From JBFHRB01 sp041591915 (GTDB lineage Bacteria > Actinomycetota > Nitriliruptoria > Nitriliruptorales > Nitriliruptoraceae), in NCBI GenBank assembly GCA_041591915.1, contig JBFHRB010000153.1, positions 1 through 8,249 of the forward strand: a stretch of 8,249 nt of DNA, read 5' to 3'. Under the pieces are notes generated by a model. It was not told where the DNA came from, made no database searches, and worked only from the letters and a program-made list of their open reading frames with translations. Positions within the stretch are counted from its first letter, which is position 1, and each line of letters begins with the position of its first letter. Shown here piece after piece: positions 1 through 5,317 of the stretch. A program made the position numbers and the translations under genes.

Positions 1-61
1 ACCCGAGGACGAGCAGGCCGATCACGACCAGCACGATGACCGCGACGATCCCTCCACCCAC
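1..61 (-). CDS. Start of a small membrane protein, partial (3' end outside window)
   Basis: Only about 20 codons are visible. Reading leftward from a GTG at 61-59, the product is a short Gly-rich start followed by an unbroken run of Ile, Val and Leu. That is a membrane-spanning helix or uncleaved signal anchor. An AAGGGG Shine-Dalgarno sequence (68-73) lies 6 nt upstream and selects this start. A nearby ATG (66-64) is in another frame that stops at 22. The gene begins 31 nt after the pimA stop on the same strand, so it is probably the next gene of the phosphoinositide operon. Families with an N-terminal anchor of this kind, such as LemA, are possible, but too little is visible to assign one. 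Confidence 0.45.
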   Translation of the reverse strand, partial: MGGGIVAVIVLVVIGLLVLG

Positions 62-92
62 CGCATGCCCCTTGTCCGGCGGCAGGCAGAGC

Positions 93-1199
93 CTACGCGT
101 CGATCGCCGCCAGGTAGAGGGTTCTCAGCTGGAGCGCGACGCGCGGCCAGTCGAACCGTTCCGCCGACTGCCGAGCCCCGTCCGCGAGAGCCTTGCGGCG
201 CGCCGGGGTGTCCACGAGGCCCGCGAGCGTGGTGGCGAGGGCCGAGGCGTCTCCGGCGGGGAAGAGCAGCCCGTCGCGGCCGTCGTCGATGACCGATGCG
301 TAGCCGGGTATCCCGGAGGCCACGACGGGAACGCCGGCGCTCATCGCCTCGATGAGGACGATCCCGAACGACTCGCCGCCGAGTGCCGGCGAGACGAACA
401 CGTCGGCCGAGTGGTAGTAGCGCGGCAGGTCCTCCTGGTCCACGCGCCCGGCGAACAGGACATCCTCGCGCAGTCCGCGTGGGATCAGCGCCTCGCACCG
501 TTCTCGCTCGTCACCCTCCCCCACGACGACCAGCCGCGCGTCGTGCGTCGTGCGCAGCTTGAGGAAGGCGTGCACCAGCGTCTCGAGGCCCTTGCGGGGC
601 TCGAGGCGCCCCACGAACAGCACCAGCGGCGCGTCGCCGGCCAGATCCGGGAGCGGCTCCGCCTCGGCGAAGCGTGCGACGTCGACACCGTTGGGGATCT
701 CCGCGAACCACGACGCCGGCCTGCCGAGCGCCTCCGAGTGGTACGCGGCTGCCGCGCGCGAGACGGCCACCGCCCGGTCGACCCGGACGAGCATCCGCTG
801 CAGCAGGGGCCGGGCGGCGCGGTAGACCCCTGCGCGGTCGCTCCAGGCGTGGAAGGTCGCCACGATCGGCCGCGGGCCACGGAGCGCGGCCGCCAGCGAG
901 ACCATCGGGACCGCCGGCTCGTGGACGTGGACCACGTCCGGATCGAACGCCTCGAGGGCCCTGGTCGTGCGGGCTGCCGCAACGGGGTTCAGCGCGATCG
1001 GTGCGACCGAGTCGTTGAACCGCACACCGATCGTCCCGCCCAGGACCTCGACCCCCGGAAGGTTGCGGCGGCCCTGTCCGGGCGCGAAGACCCGGACGGC
1101 GTCTCCCTGTGCTCGCAGCGCGTCCGCGAGGTGGAGGACGTGGGACTGCACACCACCGGGCGTGTCCAGGTCGTAGGGGCAGACCAGCGCGACGCGCAT
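93..1199 (-). CDS. pimA: PimA-like phosphatidylinositol alpha-mannosyltransferase (GT4, GT-B fold)
   Basis: This 368-aa protein is expected to transfer mannose from GDP-mannose to phosphatidylinositol at the cytoplasmic face of the membrane, the first step of PI-mannoside synthesis. The N-terminal half carries the VCPYxxDxPGGVQSHV signature (residues 6-21) and the TFHAWS loop with His117. The C-terminal half has VGRLEPRKG (196-204; Arg198 and Lys203 are the expected nucleotide-sugar phosphate ligands) and GGESFGIVLIEAMSAG (274-289), with the GT4 EX7E glutamates at 276 and 284. Length and motif order match mycobacterial PimA closely. The ATG shares one base with the upstream stop (TGATG at 1201-1197) and has no clear ribosome site of its own, so re-initiation after the acyltransferase is likely. 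The donor sugar and inositol lipid acceptor are inferred from family and context; another GT4 lipid glycosyltransferase is the alternative. Confidence 0.9.
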   Translation of the reverse strand: MRVALVCPYDLDTPGGVQSHVLHLADALRAQGDAVRVFAPGQGRRNLPGVEVLGGTIGVRFNDSVAPIALNPVAAARTTRALEAFDPDVVHVHEPAVPMVSLAAALRGPRPIVATFHAWSDRAGVYRAARPLLQRMLVRVDRAVAVSRAAAAYHSEALGRPASWFAEIPNGVDVARFAEAEPLPDLAGDAPLVLFVGRLEPRKGLETLVHAFLKLRTTHDARLVVVGEGDERERCEALIPRGLREDVLFAGRVDQEDLPRYYHSADVFVSPALGGESFGIVLIEAMSAGVPVVASGIPGYASVIDDGRDGLLFPAGDASALATTLAGLVDTPARRKALADGARQSAERFDWPRVALQLRTLYLAAIDA

Positions 1200-2149
1200 C
1201 AGGTCCGCACGAGGGGATGGTCCGGCTCACGGTCGGCGAGCCAGTTGCGGACCCAGACGTGCCACTGGTCGGGGTAGCGCCGGATGAGGACCTCGAGTTC
1301 GCGTGCCACCGCCTGCGTGCCGTCCTCGACGCTGAGGTGGCTGATGTCGATCTGGTTGGAGATCACGCCGTGCCACCCGCGCGGCGTGGTCACGAACGCC
1401 GCGATGGCGACGGGCCGCTTGGTCCGGCGGGCCAGGACGGCAGGCCCGGGCGGGAGCCGGCAGGGTTCGCCGAAGAACTCGACGATGGGCCCCTTCTTGG
1501 TGAGGTCGCGATCGGACAGCAGCGTCGCGATCCCCCCACGGCGGATCACGTCCTCCATCCGCTCCACCATGTCACCGCCGCGGACGAGCGGGTACACCTC
1601 GAGGCCGATGTCCCGGCGCAGCTGCACGAACCGGTCGAAGAGGCGGCGCGGCTCGAGCACCTCGGCGACGACGGCCAGCCGCCAGTCCCGCGCGGACGTG
1701 AAGAAGGCACCGACGTCCCACGAGCCCAGGTGCAGGGTCGCCATGATCCCGCCCTTGCCCGAGTCGCGCAGCGCATCGACGATCTCGAGGCCCTCCCCCG
1801 TCGAGCGTTCGAGGACGTAGTCCTCCGTGAGCCGGTGCAGGCGGAACGAGTCCAGCCAGTAGCGCACGTAGCTCACGTAGCTGTCCGCGACGACCTGCTC
1901 GAGGTGCTCGGGGTCCGGGTCGCCGCCGAGGACGCGACGGAGGTTGCGGCGGATCTGGTCCTTCTGGCCGTCGGGCGCGAGCCGGTACGCCGCGGCGCCG
2001 AGCCGCTCGGGAGCCGCCCAGTAGAGGGGCTCGGGAAGGCGGGAGGCGGCCTCCCACACCGCGCGGTACTGCCAGTACGTGGCCTTCTGCCCCAGGGTCT
2101 CCGGCGGCGGCGGCGGGAGCTCCTCGACCTCGGCGGACGCCTTGCTCAC
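1199..2149 (-). CDS. PatA-like PI-mannoside acyltransferase (LpxL/HtrB-type)
   Basis: This 316-aa member of the lysophospholipid acyltransferase (LpxL/HtrB) superfamily probably moves a fatty acyl group from acyl-CoA onto the mannose of PI-mannoside, as mycobacterial PatA (Rv2611c) does. The catalytic HX4D motif is His140-Leu-Gly-Ser-Trp-Asp145. A second family block, VEFFGEP (223-229), supplies the conserved Glu224, and the C-terminal YPDQWHVW (292-299) is typical of the superfamily. The N terminus has a short proline run (12-16). I place the start at the GTG at 2149, which overlaps the pgsA stop as GTGA and gives the usual family length. The reading frame stays open much further upstream, but that part only mirrors pgsA. 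It lies between pgsA and pimA exactly as in Mycobacterium, which is the main reason to prefer PatA over a generic acyltransferase. Confidence 0.88.
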   Translation of the reverse strand: MSKASAEVEELPPPPPETLGQKATYWQYRAVWEAASRLPEPLYWAAPERLGAAAYRLAPDGQKDQIRRNLRRVLGGDPDPEHLEQVVADSYVSYVRYWLDSFRLHRLTEDYVLERSTGEGLEIVDALRDSGKGGIMATLHLGSWDVGAFFTSARDWRLAVVAEVLEPRRLFDRFVQLRRDIGLEVYPLVRGGDMVERMEDVIRRGGIATLLSDRDLTKKGPIVEFFGEPCRLPPGPAVLARRTKRPVAIAAFVTTPRGWHGVISNQIDISHLSVEDGTQAVARELEVLIRRYPDQWHVWVRNWLADREPDHPLVRT

Positions 2150-2775
2150 TGCTCGCGTCCGTCGTCGGAGCGCGCCACGGCGGCCATGGCGGTCGACATG
2201 CCCTTCAGCTGGGGCATCACGTGGAGCACGCGCTGGACGACCGTGAACGTCCCGCCCACCGCCAGGACCCACAGCAGCGGTCGGAACGCGAACGAGAAGT
2301 ACAGCGCGGCAAGCAGGATCAGGTAGCGCTCCCCGCGCTCGAGCAGCCCGACGGAGCAGTCCGCGCCCATGGCCTCGGCCTTCGCGCGGACGTAGCTCGT
2401 GACCTGCGCGCTGACGAGGGCGACGAGCGTGACCGTGAACACGAGCGGCTCGTCGCGCACGACCCAGGCGATGGCCCCGAGGCTGATGCCGTCGGCGATC
2501 CGGTCCGCCGTCGAGTCGTAGAAGGCCCCGAACTCCGTCGAACGCCCACGAACACGCGCCACGGGCCCGTCGAGGAGGTCCATGATCCCGCCGAGGTTGA
2601 GGATGAACCCCCCGAGCAGCAGACGTCCCTCGACGATCATCCAGGCGGACGCCAGCGTCAGCACGAGCCCGAGGCTCGTCAACGTGTTCGGCGTCGCACC
2701 GAGGCGCGCCAGGCCCCTCGCCACCGGGTCGATGAGGTGTCGGTAGATCGGGTCGATGCGCGACTTCAGCGCCAC
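2146..2775 (-). CDS. pgsA: Phosphatidylinositol phosphate synthase (CDP-alcohol phosphatidyltransferase)
   Basis: This 209-aa integral membrane enzyme is expected to join CDP-diacylglycerol and inositol 1-phosphate into phosphatidylinositol phosphate. The complete CDP-alcohol phosphatidyltransferase signature is present: Asp66, Asp69-Gly70, Ala73-Arg74, Gly83, Asp87 and Asp91, fitting DX2DGX2ARX8GX3DX3D. The four Asp bind the catalytic metal ions. SYVRAKAE (127-134) followed by ERGER (146-150) resembles actinobacterial and archaeal inositol-phosphate enzymes rather than the glycerol-phosphate PgsA. Several hydrophobic helices follow the signature. The start is a GTG at 2775 with a good GAGGGG ribosome site (2786-2781) 5 nt upstream. 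It is the first gene of the minus-strand operon, and its stop overlaps the acyltransferase start. The substrate is inferred from these residues and from the pimA context. Confidence 0.9.
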   Translation of the reverse strand: MALKSRIDPIYRHLIDPVARGLARLGATPNTLTSLGLVLTLASAWMIVEGRLLLGGFILNLGGIMDLLDGPVARVRGRSTEFGAFYDSTADRIADGISLGAIAWVVRDEPLVFTVTLVALVSAQVTSYVRAKAEAMGADCSVGLLERGERYLILLAALYFSFAFRPLLWVLAVGGTFTVVQRVLHVMPQLKGMSTAMAAVARSDDGREQ

Positions 2776-2780
2776 GTCGT

Positions 2781-2786
2781 CCCCTC
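2781..2786 (-). promoter_or_regulatory. Ribosome binding site deciding the pgsA GTG start
   Basis: On the minus strand GAGGGG stands 5 nt before the GTG at 2775. It is the only convincing Shine-Dalgarno match near the pgsA 5' end, and it sets the start at a GTG that places the conserved N-terminal segment of the family directly after it. Confidence 0.6.
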
Positions 2787-2826
2787 GTCGGTCGGTTCGG
2801 CCCTCGGACGTTGCTCGCCCGGGCGG

Positions 2827-2832
2827 ATGGTA
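2827..2832 (-). promoter_or_regulatory. Candidate -10 element for the pgsA operon
   Basis: TACCAT on the minus strand (2832-2827) fits the TANNNT form common in actinobacterial sigma-70-type promoters and would give a leader of about 45 nt before pgsA. No good -35 lies at 16-18 nt; the best TTGACN-like match, CTGACC (2859-2854), is 21 nt away. This is weak evidence from one hexamer in an otherwise GC-rich region. An operon promoter is nevertheless expected here because the upstream neighbour is transcribed in the opposite direction. Confidence 0.3.
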
Positions 2833-2915
2833 GGGGCGGGGCGCGCGGCGGCCGGTCAGGCGCCGTGCTGTCGCCGAGCGGACCCTGGACCGGCCCTGCT
2901 GGCCGCTCCGAGCCG

Positions 2916-2950
2916 TTGACGCAAAGTGCTAGTTGTGATATCACTTTCTC
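2916..2950 (+). promoter_or_regulatory. Probable leaderless promoter of the GntR-DUF1648 operon
   Basis: TTGACG (2916-2921) and TATCAC (2939-2944) are separated by exactly 17 nt and match sigma-70-type -35 and -10 boxes at 5 of 6 and 4 of 6 positions. Counting 7 nt beyond the -10 box places the likely transcription start on or next to the A of the ATG at 2951. The 20 nt before that ATG contain no purine-rich Shine-Dalgarno sequence. Both observations point to a leaderless mRNA, which is common in Actinobacteria. Confidence 0.6.
2923..2947 (+). promoter_or_regulatory. Palindromic operator, probably bound by the adjacent YtrA-type GntR regulator
   Basis: A perfect inverted repeat, AAAGTG-N13-CACTTT (2923-2928 and 2942-2947), surrounds the promoter spacer and -10 box. 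Inside it lies a second perfect palindrome, GTGATATCAC (2935-2944). This AT-rich symmetry stands out in very GC-rich DNA. From memory, YtrA of Bacillus subtilis uses an inverted repeat of the form AGTGTA-N13-TACACT. The site here has similar arms, but its AGTG/CACT cores are 13 rather than 17 nt apart. A protein bound here would cover the -10 box and transcription start, so autorepression is the natural inference. Confidence 0.6.
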
Positions 2951-3295
2951 ATGCTGTTGCGCCTCGACACCACGGGCTCGGACCCGCTGCACGACCGCAT
3001 CGCTGCCGCGGTGCGTCGAGCCGTCGCGGACGGAGACATCGGCGTGGGCGACCGGCTGCCCGGAGCACGCGACCTCGCAGAGTCCCTCGACGTCAACGTG
3101 AACACGGTGCTGCGTGCGTACCGACTGCTGCGCGACGAGGGCCTCCTCGAGCTGCGCCGCGGACGAGGCGCGACCGTCATCGACAGTTCCGACCGAGCAC
3201 GGCTCCACACGCTCGCCGACGGCCTCCTCGCCGAGGCCCGCCGGCAGGGCCTGTCCCCCTCCGATCTCTCGGACCTCCTCAAGGAACGCTCATGA
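2951..3295 (+). CDS. YtrA-subfamily GntR transcriptional regulator
   Basis: This 114-aa protein is a short GntR-family DNA-binding regulator. Residues 12-77 form the winged helix-turn-helix: PLHDRI near the N terminus, then LPGARDLAESL (36-46) and VNVNTVLRAYRLLRDEGLL (48-66), followed by the wing RRGRGATV (69-76). Only about 35 residues follow, enough for a small helical dimerisation tail (DLSDLLKERS at the end) but not for a FadR- or HutC-type effector domain. That places it in the YtrA subgroup. Such regulators usually repress their own operon, which encodes membrane proteins or ABC transporters. The stop overlaps the next start as ATGA, so the two genes are co-transcribed. The first ATG follows the palindromic operator directly. 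The inducing signal cannot be read from the sequence. Confidence 0.9.
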   Translation: MLLRLDTTGSDPLHDRIAAAVRRAVADGDIGVGDRLPGARDLAESLDVNVNTVLRAYRLLRDEGLLELRRGRGATVIDSSDRARLHTLADGLLAEARRQGLSPSDLSDLLKERS

Positions 3296-4251
3296 ACCCG
3301 CGACGCGCTCTCGAGTACATCCTCGTCCCCCTCGCGCTCCTCGGGACCATGGTGGTACCGCTGCTCGTCTGGCAGGACCGGCTCCCCGACGAGATCGCCG
3401 TGCACTTCGGCCCGTCCGGCGAGCCCGACCGCGGCCAGAGCCCGTGGAGCACGACGGCACTCCTCGCCGTGACCTTCGTCGTGCTCTGGGTGTCGTTCAC
3501 CCTGCCGGTCGCACGCGGCAGGGTTGGCGGCATCCACGCCCGGATCCTCATCGGCGGATCGTGGTTCCTGGGCGGGATGTTGGCCACCATCGGCTACCAG
3601 ATGGTCCAGAAGTCGCTCGACGTGAGCCGTTGGCAGGACGCCGGGAACCTGGGCGGCGCGGATCTCGCCATCATGCTCGCCATCGGCCTCGCGCTCGGCG
3701 CACTCGGGTACCTGGTCGCGGGCGACCATCCCGAGGTCGACGGGGTCACGACCGAGGTCGACCCGGTGGCGTCGACACCGACGGACACCAAGGTCTGGAG
3801 CGGCGGGGCCACCAACCCCGTCTTCGCGGTCGTCGCACTCGTCGTCGCGACGGCGCCGATCATCCCGGCCCTCCTGATCGGTGAACGGGTCTACCTCGGC
3901 ATCATCGGCGCCAGCGCGATCCTGGTCGGGCTCCTGGCGTCGACCCTTTCCCGGGTGCGGGTCACGATCGGCCCGAAGGGCCTCGTCGTCCGGTACGGCT
4001 GGCTCAACTGGCCCCGCACGCACATCCCCAGCCGCGACATCGCGGCCGTGAGCGTCGAGGAGGTCCAACCCATGCGCTACGGCGGATGGGGCTACCGCGT
4101 GGTGCCGGGCGCGCGGGCCGTCGTGCTCCGCAACGGTCCGGCCATCCGCGTCGAGCGGCGGGACGGCCCGGCGTTCGTCGTGACGGTCGAGGACGCGGCG
4201 CACGGTGCCGCCGTGCTGGCCGGCCACGTCGGCTCGCCCAGCCATCGCTGA
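3292..4251 (+). CDS. DUF1648-type six-TM membrane protein with C-terminal PH-like domain
   Basis: This 319-aa membrane protein has about six hydrophobic helices (near residues 8-27, 54-73, 84-103, 124-144, 177-197 and 200-219). Between the first two lies the DUF1648 hallmark LPDEIAVHFGPSGEPDR (31-47). After the last helix, a soluble beta-rich segment (221-310; VRVTIGPKGLVVRYGWLNWP, then GGWGYRVVPG and paired strands) looks like a bacterial PH-like domain. The biochemical role is unknown. DUF1648 segments also occur in SdpI-type immunity/signalling proteins and often sit beside YtrA-type regulators, so a role in envelope stress or antimicrobial response is plausible but inferred. The start overlaps the regulator stop (ATGA), and AAGGA (3281-3285) lies 6 nt upstream. 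It ends facing the minus-strand gene that finishes at 4308. Confidence 0.82.
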   Translation: MNPRRALEYILVPLALLGTMVVPLLVWQDRLPDEIAVHFGPSGEPDRGQSPWSTTALLAVTFVVLWVSFTLPVARGRVGGIHARILIGGSWFLGGMLATIGYQMVQKSLDVSRWQDAGNLGGADLAIMLAIGLALGALGYLVAGDHPEVDGVTTEVDPVASTPTDTKVWSGGATNPVFAVVALVVATAPIIPALLIGERVYLGIIGASAILVGLLASTLSRVRVTIGPKGLVVRYGWLNWPRTHIPSRDIAAVSVEEVQPMRYGGWGYRVVPGARAVVLRNGPAIRVERRDGPAFVVTVEDAAHGAAVLAGHVGSPSHR

Positions 4252-4252
4252 C

Positions 4253-4302
4253 CGGTTCCTCTCTCCGGGCTCGTCCAGCGCCGGGCCCGGCCCGCTGAAC
4301 CG
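4253..4302. terminator. Possible bidirectional terminator between convergent genes
   Basis: The gap between the two convergent stops holds nested inverted repeats: CGGTTC (4253-4258) with GAACCG (4297-4302) outside, CCGGGC (4265-4270) with GCCCGG (4285-4290) inside, and a fully palindromic GCCGGGCCCGGC (4280-4291). These could fold on either transcript. There is no T-run on either side, so it would be a GC hairpin without the classical tail. Short GC-rich inverted repeats also arise by chance in this DNA, so the call rests mainly on position. Confidence 0.4.
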
Positions 4303-4307
4303 TGGCC

Positions 4308-4727
4308 CTAACCGACCACCATCACGAGCACGGCGGCGACGACCAGTGCCATCCCGGCCACGTTGACGGCCTGCAGCACGCGCACCCGGCGCCGCTCGCG
4401 GTCGACCCGGACGGACGGGCGGGCGAGGGCCAGCTCCAACAGGGCGGCCGCGATCACCAGCAGGCCCAGCGCGCGCGCCGCCGGTTCCCCACCGATCACC
4501 GCCAGGATGCCGAACAGCGCGAAGGCGGCGCCCCGCGCGACGGCCTGCCGGGGGTCGACGAGCGCCTCCTCGATGTCGATCCGTCGCGCGATGCCGCCCC
4601 GGTCCTCGCACTCGGCACCGACGCCCTCGGCCGCACCACCCGCGGCACCACCCGCGGGAACCAGCGCACAGGAGCACTCGACCCCGCAGACGGGCCCGAC
4701 CTCGACGACCCCTTCGCCCGAGCTCAC
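4308..4727 (-). CDS. Uncharacterised Cys-motif membrane protein coupled to the HIT gene
   Basis: I do not recognise a family for this 139-aa protein. The N-terminal part has a compact cysteine cluster (Cys14, Cys18, Cys20; CGVECSC) and Cys40, with a small Gly/Ala stretch between them. An acidic/polar stretch (IDIEEALVDPRQ, 50-61) follows. The C-terminal half is strongly hydrophobic, with three probable membrane helices near 65-80, 83-103 and 118-138, separated by a very basic loop (VRVDRERRRVRV, 106-117) likely to face the cytoplasm. The GTG start at 4727 overlaps the stop of the upstream HIT gene as GTGA, so translation is probably coupled and expression should follow thrS and the HIT gene. 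The cysteines could bind metal or form disulphides depending on which side of the membrane they lie; this is conjecture. Codon use matches its neighbours. Confidence 0.7.
   Translation of the reverse strand: MSSGEGVVEVGPVCGVECSCALVPAGGAAGGAAEGVGAECEDRGGIARRIDIEEALVDPRQAVARGAAFALFGILAVIGGEPAARALGLLVIAAALLELALARPSVRVDRERRRVRVLQAVNVAGMALVVAAVLVMVVG
4633..4656. repeat. Perfect 12-bp tandem duplication inside the Cys-motif membrane protein gene
   Basis: GCACCACCCGCG occurs twice in direct succession (4633-4644 and 4645-4656). On the coding (minus) strand it gives the repeated Gly/Ala linker of the membrane protein and keeps the reading frame. It looks like a simple slippage duplication in a tolerant linker. 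Confidence 0.75.
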
Positions 4728-5314
4728 GCGAACCCCGGCGCGACCTCGTCGTACATCTCCTCGAGGGCGCGTGGGAGCACGCGCGTCGACCCGAGCACGG
4801 AGATGAAGTTGGTGTCGCCGCTCCAGCGCGGCACCGCGTGCAGGTGGAGGTGCTCGGCGATGCCCGCTCCCCCGGCCGAGCCGAGGTTCATGCCCAGGTT
4901 GACGCCCTGGCAGAACACGCGCTCCTTGAGCACGGCAACGGCACGCCGGCCGAGCTGCCAGATCTCGGCGGCCACCTCGTCGGGCAGGTCCTCGAGCTCG
5001 CCCAGGTGCTCGTAGGGGCACACCATGAGGTGGCCCGGGTTGTACGGGTAGGCGTTGAAGATGACGTAGGCGTGCTGGCCGCGGTGGACGATCAGCGACT
5101 CGCGGTCGCGCTCGGACCCACGCGCGGGCAGCTCGCAGAACGGGCAGCCATCGGTCCGCGTGCCCTCGCTGATGTAGCCGAACCGCCACGGTGACCACAG
5201 GCGCTGCAGATTCGCGGGGTCGAGGGCGCGTTGGTCGTCACGCGGCGAGCGCGCGACCTCGCCCACCGACTCTCGGAGCGAGTCCGCGCCGGTCCCTGCA
5301 ACGTCGTCGGCCAC
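4724..5314 (-). CDS. HIT-family Ap4A phosphorylase
   Basis: This 196-aa protein matches the actinobacterial diadenosine tetraphosphate phosphorylase (Rv2613c type), which splits Ap4A with phosphate into ATP and ADP. The HIT motif is His155-Leu-His157-Leu-His159 within EHLHLHAVPRW; the central His157 should form the nucleotidyl intermediate. Other family blocks are LWSPWRFGYI (39-48), NAYPYNPGHLMVCPYEHLGEL (87-107) and VNLGMNLG (138-145). A CPFC pair (57-60), with His103 and the HIT region, could form the structural zinc site of the GalT/HIT branch. The first 30 residues are variable and probably disordered. The GTG start lies 3 nt after the thrS stop, with AGGG 7 nt upstream inside thrS. Pairing with thrS makes sense because aminoacyl-tRNA synthetases make Ap4A as a by-product. 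Ap4A hydrolysis rather than phosphorolysis is the alternative. Confidence 0.88.
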   Translation of the reverse strand: MADDVAGTGADSLRESVGEVARSPRDDQRALDPANLQRLWSPWRFGYISEGTRTDGCPFCELPARGSERDRESLIVHRGQHAYVIFNAYPYNPGHLMVCPYEHLGELEDLPDEVAAEIWQLGRRAVAVLKERVFCQGVNLGMNLGSAGGAGIAEHLHLHAVPRWSGDTNFISVLGSTRVLPRALEEMYDEVAPGFA

Positions 5315-5317
5315 GTG

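Noticed and set aside
36..1277. Long plus-strand frame opposite pimA
   Set aside because: It is antisense to a complete GT4 gene with all motifs, has no recognisable domain and no ribosome site, and has shadow-type composition.
2150..3208. Upstream in-frame extension of the acyltransferase gene across pgsA and the regulator
   Set aside because: It would overlap pgsA completely, reads as Arg/Ala/Pro-rich shadow sequence, and makes the protein more than twice the family length. The GTG at 2149 gives the normal length.
2941..4677. Long minus-strand frame opposite the regulator and DUF1648 genes
   Set aside because: It is a high-GC antisense artefact; the plus-strand genes have clear domains, overlaps and a promoter.
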